NCBI RefSeq assembly: GCF_000217795.1
Contig: NC_015681.1
Span: forward strand, 1,665,244 to 1,729,243
DNA length: 64,000 bases
Direction of reading: 5' to 3'
DNA from: Thermodesulfatator indicus DSM 15286
GTDB taxonomy: Bacteria > Desulfobacterota > Thermodesulfobacteria > Thermodesulfobacteriales > Thermodesulfatatoraceae
A program made the position numbers and the translations under genes. The notes under the pieces are model-generated. The model saw only the letters and a program-made list of their open reading frames with translations, did not search any database and had not been told where the DNA came from. Position 1 is the first letter of the stretch, and every line of letters begins with the position of its first letter. This document shows positions 51,221 to 60,525 of the stretch, piece by piece.

Positions 51221-52198
51221 ATGAAAACTCTTGTTAATGATTATTCCCTTTTAGAAATTGCCAGGCAAAAAAAACATCATCTGCCTGATGGCCGTTTTAA
51301 AAACCCCTGGTTGCCTTATGAAGCTCCAAAGCTTGCCAAAATATTTAAATGGAAGCTTTCTCATTTAGTCACTAAAGAAAATAATCATATTCCCGTTATT
51401 TATCCGTCTCCAGGGCTTCTCCAAGAAACTGAAGGGCCAATTATCTCTTTTCTGGCCCATAACACCGTTTTTCTAAGGCTTGGAGGGAAGAACTTTCTTT
51501 TTGATCCTATTTTTGGCAACATAAGTGGTATTATCAAAAGGCACACTCCGCCTCCGATATTGCCCGAAAAGCTTCCTCCTATTGACTTTGTTATATATAG
51601 CCACGCCCACCGTGACCATTTAGATCTTCAAAGCTTACAAAGGCTCCCTGGAAATCCCAAAGTTATAACGCCGCTCAAGTTTTCCCTTTACCTAAAAAAT
51701 TCCAATCATGAACTCGACTGGTTTGACGAATACGAAGAGGCGGGGTTTCTCATCAGGGCTGTGCCCGTGCAACACTGGTCCAAAAGAAACATAGGCGATA
51801 CAAACCTTGCCCTCTGGGCCGGGTTTATCATAGAAACGCCAGGTTTTAAGGTCTTTTTCGGTGGTGATACCGGTTATTTTTTCGGATTTAAAGAAATAGG
51901 AGATCTTTTCGGCCCGTTTGATTTAGCTCTGGTCCCGGCAGGGGCTTATCTCCCGCGAGAGTTAATGAGGCCCTTTCACTTAAGCCCAGAGGAAGCTGTT
52001 AAAGTTTGTATGGACATTAACGCCAAGTTTGGCATGCCAATCCATTGGGGGGCTTATAAGCTTGGCGACGAAGCCCTTGATGATCCTCCTAAACTCTTTA
52101 AAAAATACGCCTTAAACAGAGGGTTTAAACCCCTGATTATTTATCCTGGTGAAGTGGCTTATATAGAAAACGGAAAGCCTTTTTTTCTCACTTCTTGA
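51221..52198 (+). CDS. NAPE-PLD/RomA-like metallo-hydrolase
   Basis: About 325 residues from the ATG at 51221; 51215 is also possible, and no ribosome site helps. The MBL metal motif is SHAHRDHLD. FLAHNTVFLRLGGKNFLFDPIF, then PVQHWSKRN, FFGGDTGYF and PIHWGAYKL are typical of the NAPE-PLD/RomA branch, phosphodiesterases that may act on lipids. The bacterial substrate is unknown. Its 3' end overlaps the convergent pabB-pabC gene. Confidence 0.86.
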   Translation: MKTLVNDYSLLEIARQKKHHLPDGRFKNPWLPYEAPKLAKIFKWKLSHLVTKENNHIPVIYPSPGLLQETEGPIISFLAHNTVFLRLGGKNFLFDPIFGNISGIIKRHTPPPILPEKLPPIDFVIYSHAHRDHLDLQSLQRLPGNPKVITPLKFSLYLKNSNHELDWFDEYEEAGFLIRAVPVQHWSKRNIGDTNLALWAGFIIETPGFKVFFGGDTGYFFGFKEIGDLFGPFDLALVPAGAYLPRELMRPFHLSPEEAVKVCMDINAKFGMPIHWGAYKLGDEALDDPPKLFKKYALNRGFKPLIIYPGEVAYIENGKPFFLTS

Positions 52199-54047
52199 AA
52201 AGATGGCTAACTGCTAAAAGGCCTCTTACGGTGTTTCCCACAAAGATTTTTTCTGCCTGGTAAAGGTCGGCTAGGTAGAGTTCTTTTTCATAAGCTTTGC
52301 CGGCGCTTAAAAGGCTTTCCCGCAAAACCCCTGGCAAAAGGCCAAGTTTAGCTGGCGGGGTATATAATTTGCCGTTAATTTGCAGAAAAATGTTTGAAAT
52401 AGTCCCTTCAAGCAGTCTTTCTTTTTCGTCGTAAAAAACTACTTCAAAGAGGCCATTTTTTTTAGCAAAATCCTGCCAGCGATTGAACCAATGGCGATAA
52501 GTTGTTTTATGTAGAAGAAATTTTTTAGGTGGTACGTAGTCTTTTTTTACCAGCGCAATTTTTATTTCTTTCGGAGGCGAGGGTAGGGGGTAAGCCTCAA
52601 GCTTTAAGCGCCCGTCTTCTCTTAAGAGCAGACGAAGTTTTGCCGGTTTATCAAGAGTTTTAAAAACCTCTTGAAGAAGCGCTAAAAGGGCCTTTTCATC
52701 TAGAGGGAAACCAAAATAAGCAGCCGAGGTTTTAAGGCGTGAGAGATGAAAAGAAAGGAGTTTTACGTCTTCTCCTGGATCAAATCTTATTGTTTCTATT
52801 AATTCAAAATAGGGGGCCTTGTCTTTTAAAAATTTGGCCTTAAGAAGGCTTTCTTCGTATTCTTTTTCCGGATTACTATCCCAGACAATTCCCGAACCTA
52901 TGCCGAACTCCCCTTGGCCTTGACTCAAAGCCAGGGTGCGAATAGCCACATTAAAAACCATCTCTTTTTGAGGAGAAATAAAGCCAATGGCTCCTGTATA
53001 AACGCCTCTTGGTTCGGTTTCGAGTTCAGAAATTATCTCCATGGTGCGGATCTTTGGAGCGCCAGTTACCGAGCCACACGGAAAAAGCGCCTTGAATATG
53101 TCTAAAAGACTAAAATTTTTAAGCTTTCCTTTGACGGTTGAAGTCATTTGCAAAACGGTTTCATATTTTTCCACTTCAAATAGTTTGGGCACCCATACGC
53201 TCCCTTTTTCGCAAACACGGCCCAGGTCATTCCGCAAGAGATCAACAATCATTACGTTTTCCGCCTGGTTTTTGGTGTCAGAAGAGAGAAAAGCAGCAAG
53301 CTTTTCGTCTTCTGAAAGATTGTCCCCGCGGGAAGCCGTGCCCTTCATAGGCCTGGTGAAAATGTTTCCCTCTTTTACCCTGATGAAAAGCTCAGGCGAA
53401 AAACTCAGCACTTGAAATTCAGGCGTTTTTATAAGCGCTCCGTAAGAAACCCTTTGCTTGCGTCTCAGGGCCAGGTACCAGGATAGGGTGTCTCCCTTGA
53501 AAGAAAAATGATATTTCATGGTAAAGTTTACCTGATAGGTATCTCCTGAGGCAATGTAGCCTTTGATTTGCCTGATTTTTGAAATGTATTCTTCTTGAGC
53601 GAGAGAAAGTTTAAGATTTTGCAGTTCAGGCTCTTCGGCCTCGCCAAAACAAACTCCTTTAGCCTCAAAGATTTGCGGATGTTTAAAGGCCGCGAGAAAT
53701 ACCAGCGGCAAAAAATGAGGCTCTTTATAACAGGAAGTCAGTTTTTTATCCAAAAAGTAGCCGAACTCATAGGAAAAAAAGCCTGCCAGCCATAATCCTT
53801 CTGAAAGGGCCTCCTCAAGTTTGCGGAAAAAAACTGCCAGATCATCTCCCGGTTTAAATAGGAGAATTTTAACTGGGTCAATAAAATAAAAATGCCTGTT
53901 TTCTTCGCCGCTAACCCGAGATGTGTCTAAAAACACCAGAAAATCTCGCTTATAGCCTTCCTTAAGAAGACTTTTTAGATCCAAAAGATTTGAAGGTTCA
54001 AATTCTTTAATAAAAAAAGGAGTATTTAGGTTTTCCCTGGTCCGCAT
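52188..54047 (-). CDS. pabBC: Aminodeoxychorismate synthase component I fused to aminodeoxychorismate lyase
   Basis: A 619-residue fusion for p-aminobenzoate (folate) synthesis. Residues about 1-375 are PabB: RPMKGTASRG with the PabB-type Lys where TrpE has Ala, DLLRNDLGRVC, and FPCGSVTGAPKIRTMEII. Residues about 385-619 are a PLP lyase (PabC): LHKTTYRHWFN carries the PLP Lys, then DEKERLLEGTISNIF and GLLPGVLRESLL. One protein thus makes and cleaves aminodeoxychorismate; a PabA glutaminase must be elsewhere. The start has no clear ribosome site. Confidence 0.94.
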   Translation of the reverse strand: MRTRENLNTPFFIKEFEPSNLLDLKSLLKEGYKRDFLVFLDTSRVSGEENRHFYFIDPVKILLFKPGDDLAVFFRKLEEALSEGLWLAGFFSYEFGYFLDKKLTSCYKEPHFLPLVFLAAFKHPQIFEAKGVCFGEAEEPELQNLKLSLAQEEYISKIRQIKGYIASGDTYQVNFTMKYHFSFKGDTLSWYLALRRKQRVSYGALIKTPEFQVLSFSPELFIRVKEGNIFTRPMKGTASRGDNLSEDEKLAAFLSSDTKNQAENVMIVDLLRNDLGRVCEKGSVWVPKLFEVEKYETVLQMTSTVKGKLKNFSLLDIFKALFPCGSVTGAPKIRTMEIISELETEPRGVYTGAIGFISPQKEMVFNVAIRTLALSQGQGEFGIGSGIVWDSNPEKEYEESLLKAKFLKDKAPYFELIETIRFDPGEDVKLLSFHLSRLKTSAAYFGFPLDEKALLALLQEVFKTLDKPAKLRLLLREDGRLKLEAYPLPSPPKEIKIALVKKDYVPPKKFLLHKTTYRHWFNRWQDFAKKNGLFEVVFYDEKERLLEGTISNIFLQINGKLYTPPAKLGLLPGVLRESLLSAGKAYEKELYLADLYQAEKIFVGNTVRGLLAVSHLFKK

Positions 54048-54080
54048 AGTTTTAGTCTAACAATCAGAAATTTAATAATC

Positions 54081-54262
54081 CGAGCGTTTTTTAGGTAATA
54101 AAATATCATCGCTGATGTAATCGCTAAAGTGAAGTAATCTTTACTGTCACGACGAGGCCTCGTTTCCCTTTTTCGTCATTGCTAGCCACGAAGTGGCGAA
54201 GCAACGCTCTCGCGAGGCGACGCGGTTGCCGTGGCGATCCCTGAGATCCCTTCGCTGCGCTC
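54081..54262. repeat. Family B repeat copy 2
   Basis: It begins CGAGCGTTTTTTAGGTAATA, then ATCATCGCTGATGTAATCGC, ACGAGGCCTCGTTTCCC and GAGATCCCTTCGCTGCGCTC. It lies 3' of the peptide-transporter operon and 5' of pabBC, in tandem with copy 3. Confidence 0.55.
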
Positions 54263-54275
54263 ACATAGTATTAAT

Positions 54276-54431
54276 CCGAATGTTTTTTACACGACAAAGT
54301 ATTGCCGCTGACATAATCGCTAAAGTAAAATAACCTTCGCTGTCACTGTAGGCCTCGTTAGAGATCGAAGCAGTCTCAGGGATTGCTTCGCTTCGCTCGC
54401 AATGACCGCTCTTATCGCTTATTTAGTGAAC
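54276..54431. repeat. Family B repeat copy 3
   Basis: It begins CGAATGTTTTTTACACGACA and continues GTATTGCCGCTGACATAATC, then GGGATTGCTTCGCTTCGCTC and CTTATTTAGTGAAC. It is nearly identical to copy 4 at 60260-60415. Confidence 0.6.
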
Positions 54432-54452
54432 TTATTAATTAATAAAGAAGGC

Positions 54453-55334
54453 CTAAGCAAATAGGTGGCAGCGAACCTTTCGGCCATTTACAGTTACCAT
54501 CTCGGGTGAGGTAAGGCATTTGGGGCCCTTTTTAGGGCACTTGTCGTAAAACCTACATCCCCCAGGCGGTTTTTCTGTTGACTCAGGAGGCTCCTTAACG
54601 CCTTTTAGTAGCATCTCGGTATAAGGATGAAAGGGACTTTCAAAGACATCCACCCCTTCTTCCACAATTTGGCCGGCATACATGACGGCCGTTCTATGGG
54701 CTACTATTTTAGCCAGCTCAAGGTCGTGGGTAATAAATAGATAACTTAGGCCAAACTTCTCCTGCAACGCCAGTAGCATCCTTGCGATGGCGGCTTGAAC
54801 CGACATATCCAGCATGGAAGTGGGTTCATCACAGACAATAAACTTTGGCCTTAGAGATATGGCCCGCGCAATCATCACCCTTTGCAGTTCTCCACCGCTT
54901 AGCTCGTGAGGATAGCGGTAAAGGTGTTCTTCACGGAGACCTACCATTTCAATGAGTTTAAGAAGTGTGTTTTTGCTGGCGTCAAGACCGTGAATTCTTA
55001 AAGGCTCGGCGAGACTGCTGTAAATTTTCCACAAAGGGTCTAAAGAATCCTCTGGATGCTGAGGAATTAGTTGCATTTTCTTGCGCATTTTTCGGAGGTC
55101 TTTCTTCTTCATTTTGGTTAGCTCGTGGCCGTTAAAATGAATTTCTCCTTTAGTTGGCTGCATTAGCATTAAAAGCAGACGGCCAAGACTTGATTTTCCA
55201 CTTCCGCTTTCTCCTACAAGGGCCAATATTTCTCCCTGTTTTATTTCAATATCAACGTTGTCAACGGCATTGACTCTTTGTTTTGATAACAGGCCTGAAG
55301 TAAAAATTTTGGAAAGTCCTTTCGCTTTAAGCAT
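54453..55334 (-). CDS. Peptide/nickel ABC transporter ATP-binding protein (OppF/DppF type)
   Basis: A 293-residue ATPase. Walker A is GESGSGKS, the signature LSGGELQRVMIARAI, and Walker B FIVCDEPTSMLD. The C-terminal oligopeptide/dipeptide domain has CRFYDKCPKKGPKC with Cys spacing typical of OppD/F. It is the last gene of the operon read from 59944 down, overlapping the previous ATPase gene by eight bases. Confidence 0.9.
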   Translation of the reverse strand: MLKAKGLSKIFTSGLLSKQRVNAVDNVDIEIKQGEILALVGESGSGKSSLGRLLLMLMQPTKGEIHFNGHELTKMKKKDLRKMRKKMQLIPQHPEDSLDPLWKIYSSLAEPLRIHGLDASKNTLLKLIEMVGLREEHLYRYPHELSGGELQRVMIARAISLRPKFIVCDEPTSMLDMSVQAAIARMLLALQEKFGLSYLFITHDLELAKIVAHRTAVMYAGQIVEEGVDVFESPFHPYTEMLLKGVKEPPESTEKPPGGCRFYDKCPKKGPKCLTSPEMVTVNGRKVRCHLFA

Positions 55335-56253
55335 AAAGCCAGCACCTTACCTGACCATTAAAGGGGGGTTCTTCAAAACATTTATCCGTAGCGTAATCAC
55401 ATCTGGGTCTGAAGCGGCAGCCTTTAGGCGGATCTATCATACTGGGCGAGAGGCCTTTTATGGGTTTTAATCCCTTTGAAGGCAATGACTCAAGCAGGGC
55501 CTTTGAATACGGATGAAGCGGAGAGTTAAAAAATGTCTCCGCTTTGGCCACCTCTACTACCTGACCGCAATACATCACCGCTACTCTATCCGCCAATTTT
55601 TCAGCAAAGGGCAGATCATGGGTGATAATAAGAAGCGATGGTTTATGGTTATTCCTGATTTTTCTGAAGAGCTCTATCACTCTGATTTTTTTGGTGGCAT
55701 CAACTCCCTTAGTGGGTTCGTCGGCAATAATGAGCTTGGGCCTGGTTGAAGTGCCCATGGCTACCAGGGCCCTTTGTCTCATGCCACCGCTATATTGATG
55801 GGGATATTGTTTAGCCCTTTTCTCAGGAGGCCTTATGTCAAAGAATCTGAGCAAGTCTATAGCCTTTTGCCAGGCTGTCTTTCTCCCATAACCGAGATGG
55901 ACTTCCATGGGTTCTGCAATTTGAAAACCTACTTTCAAAACTGGATTTAAAGAAGAAGATGGATTTTGAGGAACCCAGGCAATTTCTTGGCCTCTTATGT
56001 CTTTCATTTTTTCTTCAGGTAATTCCAGAAGGTTAAAGCCATTGAAGTCAATTCGTCCACCTATTTTTATGTTGCTAGGGAGCAGTTTCAAAATGGCCAT
56101 GCCAAGGACGGATTTTCCGCTTCCGCTTTCTCCAATTAAGGTAAGCACTTCGTTTTCTTTTACTTCAATGCTGGCTCTGTCAACGGCCTTTACCGTGATC
56201 TCTTCTAGCATGAAGTGAACACTCAAGTTTTTGACGTTAAGCAAGCTCTTCAT
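55327..56253 (-). CDS. Peptide/nickel ABC transporter ATP-binding protein (OppD/DppD type)
   Basis: A 308-residue ATPase. Walker A is GESGSGKSVLG, the signature YSGGMRQRALVAMG, and Walker B LIIADEPTKGVD. The C terminus has GCRFRPRCDYATDKC. It pairs with the OppF-type subunit. Its start overlaps the permease gene by four bases. Confidence 0.9.
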   Translation of the reverse strand: MKSLLNVKNLSVHFMLEEITVKAVDRASIEVKENEVLTLIGESGSGKSVLGMAILKLLPSNIKIGGRIDFNGFNLLELPEEKMKDIRGQEIAWVPQNPSSSLNPVLKVGFQIAEPMEVHLGYGRKTAWQKAIDLLRFFDIRPPEKRAKQYPHQYSGGMRQRALVAMGTSTRPKLIIADEPTKGVDATKKIRVIELFRKIRNNHKPSLLIITHDLPFAEKLADRVAVMYCGQVVEVAKAETFFNSPLHPYSKALLESLPSKGLKPIKGLSPSMIDPPKGCRFRPRCDYATDKCFEEPPFNGQVRCWLYA

Positions 56254-57074
56254 AGTTCATGCCTGGCCTTGGGATTTAGTATGTCTTTAAGCCCGTCACC
56301 TAAAAGGGTGAAGGAAAAGACTGTGAGCACAATGGCAAGGCCTGGGAAAACTGACCACCACCAGGCCACTCTGAGATAGACTCTACCCTCGTTTAGCATG
56401 GTTCCCCACTCGGGAGTAGGGGGTTGGGCTCCAAGCCCTAAAAAACCCAGAGCTGCAAGAGATAAAACGGCGTGCCCCAGGTGAAGCATGGCAATAGTTA
56501 CCACCGGAGAAAGGACATTGGGTAAGATGTGTTTGATTATCAGGCCAAAGTCACTAAGGCCTGCTGCTCTCGCCATTTCCACGAATTGTCTTTCCTTTAT
56601 GGAAAGGACTGAGCCCCTTACCACCCGTGCGTATTTAATCCACCCAAGAACTACCAGAGCCAGGGCTGAGTTGAAAAGCCCCGGCCCCAGGGCTCCAACG
56701 ATTACCAGAGCCAGAATCAGCTCTGGTAAAGCTAGAAACACATCTATGATGCCAATGGTTATTTTATCTACTTTTTTGAAAAATCCGGAAATAAGCCCGA
56801 TAAATATCCCGATTATTACGGATAAGCTGACAATGAGAAGGCTTATGGCCAAATCTATTTGGGCTGCATGAAAAACTCTGGCCAAAAGGTCTCTTCCGAG
56901 ATTATCAGTGCCAAAGGGATGTTTTAGGCTTGGAGGCTGTAAGCTATTCTGTAGATTGATGGCTGTAGGGTCAGAGGTAAAGGGAGAAAACAAAATCATA
57001 GAAAGAAGAAGCAAGAGGATAAACAGCCCTGCCACAATAGCCCTGTGCCTCAAACACTTTTTAATCACTTTCAT
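56250..57074 (-). CDS. Peptide/nickel ABC transporter permease (DppC/NikC type)
   Basis: A 274-residue permease with five to six helices. HPFGTDNLGRDLLARVFHAA and EMARAAGLSDFGLIIKHILPN (the EAA loop) identify the DppC/NikC family. LGFLGLGAQPPTPEWGTML near the C terminus is conserved. It overlaps the preceding permease gene by 14 bases. Confidence 0.92.
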   Translation of the reverse strand: MKVIKKCLRHRAIVAGLFILLLLLSMILFSPFTSDPTAINLQNSLQPPSLKHPFGTDNLGRDLLARVFHAAQIDLAISLLIVSLSVIIGIFIGLISGFFKKVDKITIGIIDVFLALPELILALVIVGALGPGLFNSALALVVLGWIKYARVVRGSVLSIKERQFVEMARAAGLSDFGLIIKHILPNVLSPVVTIAMLHLGHAVLSLAALGFLGLGAQPPTPEWGTMLNEGRVYLRVAWWWSVFPGLAIVLTVFSFTLLGDGLKDILNPKARHEL

Positions 57075-58017
57075 CTCCGTATTTGACTCTGGGATCTAAA
57101 AAGCGATAAGAGAAGTCAACCAGAATATTTACCAGGGAAAACATAATAGCGATAAAAACTACACATCCCTGGATCATAGGAATATCTCTAACTTCTATGG
57201 AATCAGCCAAGAGTTTACCAATGCCAGGCCAGCCAAATACTGTTTCAACAATTACCGTGCCACTTAGCAGATGGCCTATTTGTAGTCCAATCATGGTTAC
57301 CACGGGAATAAGAGCATTTCTTAGAGCGTGCCTGTAAAGAATTGTCTTTTCGGCAAGGCCTTTGGCCCTGGCGGTGATTATGTAATCCTGCCTTAAAACG
57401 TCTAGTAGGCTTGCCCGGGTTAATCTCACCGTTATGGCTGACATGCCTGCAGCTAGCGTAATAGCGGGCAAAATAAGGTGAGCTAAACTGCCAAACCCCG
57501 CTACTGGTAAAAGATCAAGATAGAGGGAAAAGAATAAGATGAGTATTAAGGCCAGCCAAAAATTGGGAACAGATATAAAGAAGGCCGAATAAGTAAGACA
57601 GGCGTAGTCCCAAAAGCTGTTGGGCCTGGCTGCTGATAAAATCCCTAAGGGTATAGCGACAATCACGGAAAGAAGAGTAGCGGTAATGGCCAGTAAGGCC
57701 GTGGCCGGAAGCCTGGTCAAAATTTCTTGCGTTACCGGAAGCCCGGAAACATAAGAGCAACCAAGATCTCCATGTACGGCCTTTGAGAGCCACTTTAAAT
57801 ATAAAACTACACCTGGGGCGTTGAGTTCAAAGACATCTTTAACTTGTTCAATTTCTTGTTTGGTTGGCGAGTATTCTTCCTCGCCAACCAATATCTTTTT
57901 TACGATTACTTCAGCAGTGTCTCCAGGAGAAGCCAAAAGTAAAAAGAAAGTGAGCGCAGAAGTAGCCACTACTACTAGAACCGCTATGAACAAACGTTTT
58001 AAAAGATAAATCAGCAT
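57061..58017 (-). CDS. Peptide/nickel ABC transporter permease (DppB/NikB type)
   Basis: A 318-residue permease. The first helix (RLFIAVLVVVATSALTFFL), PGDTAE, and the EAA loop DYIITARAKGLAEKTILYRHALRNALIPV fit the DppB/NikB family. It is separated from the binding-protein gene by a family A repeat of about 370 bp (58026-58395), so expression may be uncoupled from it. Confidence 0.92.
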   Translation of the reverse strand: MLIYLLKRLFIAVLVVVATSALTFFLLLASPGDTAEVIVKKILVGEEEYSPTKQEIEQVKDVFELNAPGVVLYLKWLSKAVHGDLGCSYVSGLPVTQEILTRLPATALLAITATLLSVIVAIPLGILSAARPNSFWDYACLTYSAFFISVPNFWLALILILFFSLYLDLLPVAGFGSLAHLILPAITLAAGMSAITVRLTRASLLDVLRQDYIITARAKGLAEKTILYRHALRNALIPVVTMIGLQIGHLLSGTVIVETVFGWPGIGKLLADSIEVRDIPMIQGCVVFIAIMFSLVNILVDFSYRFLDPRVKYGDESD

Positions 58018-58025
58018 TTACCCTA

Positions 58026-58400
58026 CAAGACCTTTGTAAAATTCAAAAAATATAGGTTGAAATCGTCACGGCACCGCTGGCGCCTCGCGATAGGGATTGC
58101 TTCGGCCGTTGTTACTGCCCAGCCATCGGCCACGTTGTCACTGCAAGGGCCGTTTTCATCTTGTCGCTGCGAGGAGCTGTCCAGGAAGATCCCTTCGCTG
58201 CACTCGGGACAGGCGAAGCAATCCCTGCGCCAATAGCCATCTACCATCGGCCATCTGCCATACCGTCACTGCGAGGAGCCGGAGGCGACGAAGCAGTCCC
58301 TAACATGTTACCAGTTGCCATCAGCCATCGGCCATCCACCATCTAGTCACTGCGAGCCCTCTCTCGTAAGGGCGAAGCAGTCTCTTAAACAAAGCTTTTG
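58026..58400. repeat. Family A MITE-like repeat inside the transporter operon
   Basis: It begins AAGACCTTTGTAAAATTC and ends near CAAAGCTTTTGCGAAC. The interior has CACGGCACCGCTGGCGCCTCG, CATCGGCCACGTTGTCACTG and GAGGCGACGAAGCAGTC units shared with 42056-42509 and 60010-60442. It lies between the binding-protein and permease genes. No gene is visible in it. Confidence 0.55.
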
Positions 58401-58411
58401 CGAACTGCAAT

Positions 58412-59944
58412 TTATTTAGCTACGTAAATTTCCGGATTAAGCATGTAATCATGAGCTACAGGATTAAACTTGAAGCCTTTAACGTAATCTCTGTAAACGA
58501 CCAGTACCTTATAAAAAGCAATATGAATCAAGGGCAAGTCTTTAAGGGCTAGTTCCTGGACCTTGTCGTAAATCTTTTTTCGTTCTTGTTGGTCAAAGGT
58601 GGTGAGCCCCTTTTCAAGTAATTTGTCCATTTCAGGATTGTTATAACCCCAAGTATTAGTAGAGCCTTTAGAATGATAGATTTTTCTTAGGTAGTAATCA
58701 GGGTCAGGTACCATGGCCAGGTGATAGGCCGAAAGTTTCATGTCGTATTTTTTCATGTATTTGCCAATGGCACTCCAGTCAAGCACTCTTACCTCTGCTT
58801 TTATACCTACATTTTTAAGAAAGGCCTGAATGGTTTCAGCCATAGGTTTAAGCCCTGGCCTTTGAGGATAGGTGTAAATGGTTACGTGAAATTCTTTTCC
58901 ATTCTTTTCTAAAATGCCGTCGTTATCTGTATCTACCCAGCCGGCCTCTTTTAGAAGCTCTTTCGCCTTTTTAGGGTTGTAATCGTAGCCAGAGACATTG
59001 TTGTTGGCCCACCAGAGAGAGGGAAGAATGATCCCCTTGGCAGGCTCAGCACATCCGTGAAGGACTATTTGGGCTATTGATTTCTTATCAATGGCGTAGC
59101 TTATGGCTTTTCTTACGCGGACATCTTCGTAAGGAGTGCCGTGCAGGCTGCCAAAGGTTAGCTGATAGACTCTGGCGGTGGGATGAATTTCTAATTTGAT
59201 CCCCTTTTCCCTGGAGAGTCTTTCTACGTCTCCATAAGGCACATCACAGGTAAAATCTATTTCTCCTTTTTCCACAGCCACTTCTCTTGAAGCTGGGTCA
59301 GGAATGGCTTTTATGATAAGCTCGTCAAGTTTGGGTTTCCCCTGCCAGTAATCTTTGAATCCTTTTAAATAGAGGGTTTCAGTGGCGGGATTCCATTTTA
59401 CCAACATGAAAGGCCCTGTGCCTATAGGTTTGGTGATGACGCCGTTTTTGTCCATCTCAGAATGGGGAGAAACTATAGAAACTTTTGAGTAGTGAAGAGT
59501 AGCGGGAAAAGCAGCGTAAGGTCCTTCGGTTATAAAATCAATGGTGTAATCATCTATAACTTTTATTTCTTTAATTTTGGTAAGGGACTTTATGGAAGGG
59601 TCTTTTAAGGCCCTTTCAATGGCCCACTTTACGTCTCCTGCCTTCATTTCACTCCCGTCGTGGAATTTTACTCCTTTTCTCAGATAAAACCGCCAGTGGG
59701 TGGGGCTTAGTTGCTTCCAGGATTTGGCAAGCCCCGGCCTGAGAGAAAAGTCCGGATCGGCCTCTACCAGGTTTTCGGTGATCAGAGCCTTTTCTTTTAC
59801 AAGTGTTCCCTTTTTGACAGGGTCAACCCCTCTGATATTCCACATTTCTCCTACTTTGAGTTCGTTTTTGGCCTCACAAACCGGAGAAAAAGCCAAAGCA
59901 GACACTAATAAAAACAAAATAACAACTACCGACCTTATTTTCAT
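58412..59944 (-). CDS. Peptide/nickel-type ABC transporter substrate-binding protein
   Basis: A 510-residue extracytoplasmic family-5 solute-binding protein. Signal peptide residues 1-24 (VVVILFLLVSALAFSPVCEA) end before KNELKVGEMWN. LRPGLAKSWK, FYLRKGVKFHDGSEMKAGDVKWAIERAL and DVRVRKAISYAIDKKSI are family motifs. The close resemblance to the NikA/DppA group makes a metal chelate or a peptide possible; sequence alone does not decide. The ATG at 59944 follows GAGGAGGTAAGC and gives a proper signal peptide. It is the first gene of the minus-strand operon, before a repeat. Confidence 0.9.
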   Translation of the reverse strand: MKIRSVVVILFLLVSALAFSPVCEAKNELKVGEMWNIRGVDPVKKGTLVKEKALITENLVEADPDFSLRPGLAKSWKQLSPTHWRFYLRKGVKFHDGSEMKAGDVKWAIERALKDPSIKSLTKIKEIKVIDDYTIDFITEGPYAAFPATLHYSKVSIVSPHSEMDKNGVITKPIGTGPFMLVKWNPATETLYLKGFKDYWQGKPKLDELIIKAIPDPASREVAVEKGEIDFTCDVPYGDVERLSREKGIKLEIHPTARVYQLTFGSLHGTPYEDVRVRKAISYAIDKKSIAQIVLHGCAEPAKGIILPSLWWANNNVSGYDYNPKKAKELLKEAGWVDTDNDGILEKNGKEFHVTIYTYPQRPGLKPMAETIQAFLKNVGIKAEVRVLDWSAIGKYMKKYDMKLSAYHLAMVPDPDYYLRKIYHSKGSTNTWGYNNPEMDKLLEKGLTTFDQQERKKIYDKVQELALKDLPLIHIAFYKVLVVYRDYVKGFKFNPVAHDYMLNPEIYVAK

Positions 59945-60009
59945 GCTTACCTCCTCAAATTTGCTATTTTTACTGAATAAGTGACACAACACGTAAGATA
60001 TGTCAAGTA

Positions 60010-60442
60010 GAGACTTTTGCAAAATTGAGAATATAAATTGGGATGACCATGGCGACCATGGCGCCTGGCACCTCGCGAGATTGCTTAGGCCGCTGGCGCA
60101 ACCTTTTGCGCTAACAGCTATCGGCTACGTTGTCACTGCAAGGAGCCGAAGGCGAGAAGCATTTTTTGCGCCAATAACTATCTACCATCGGCCATCTGCC
60201 AGTAGCCAATCACCATCTAGTCACTGCGAGCCCGCAGGGCGAAGCAGTCTATTATTAATCCGAGTGTTTTTTACACGACAAAGTATTGCCGCTGACATAA
60301 TCGCTAAAGTAAAATAACCTTCGCTGTCACTGCGAGGCCTCGTTAGAGGTCGAAGCAGTCTCAGGGATTGCTTCGCTTCGCTCGTAATGACTCAATTGTC
60401 GCCTATTTAGTGACCAATAAGTAAAGCGTTTTGCAAAGGTCA
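60010..60442. repeat. Family A repeat with nested family B copy 4
   Basis: It begins GAGACTTTTGCAAAATTGAG and ends GTTTTGCAAAGGTCAC, inverted copies of the IS5-type ends. A family B unit (60260-60415: CGAGTGTTTTTTACACGAC to ATTTAGTGACC) lies inside, so B moved into A or the two moved together. It fills the gap upstream of the binding-protein gene and 3' of the hybrid kinase. No gene is seen. Confidence 0.6.
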
Positions 60443-60525
60443 CCTTTACTTGCGAGCCTTGTGAGAGGAAAAGCGTCCTTGTGGTGACCCAAAAATGTGT
60501 CGATGACTTCAGAATTTTTTAAAAT

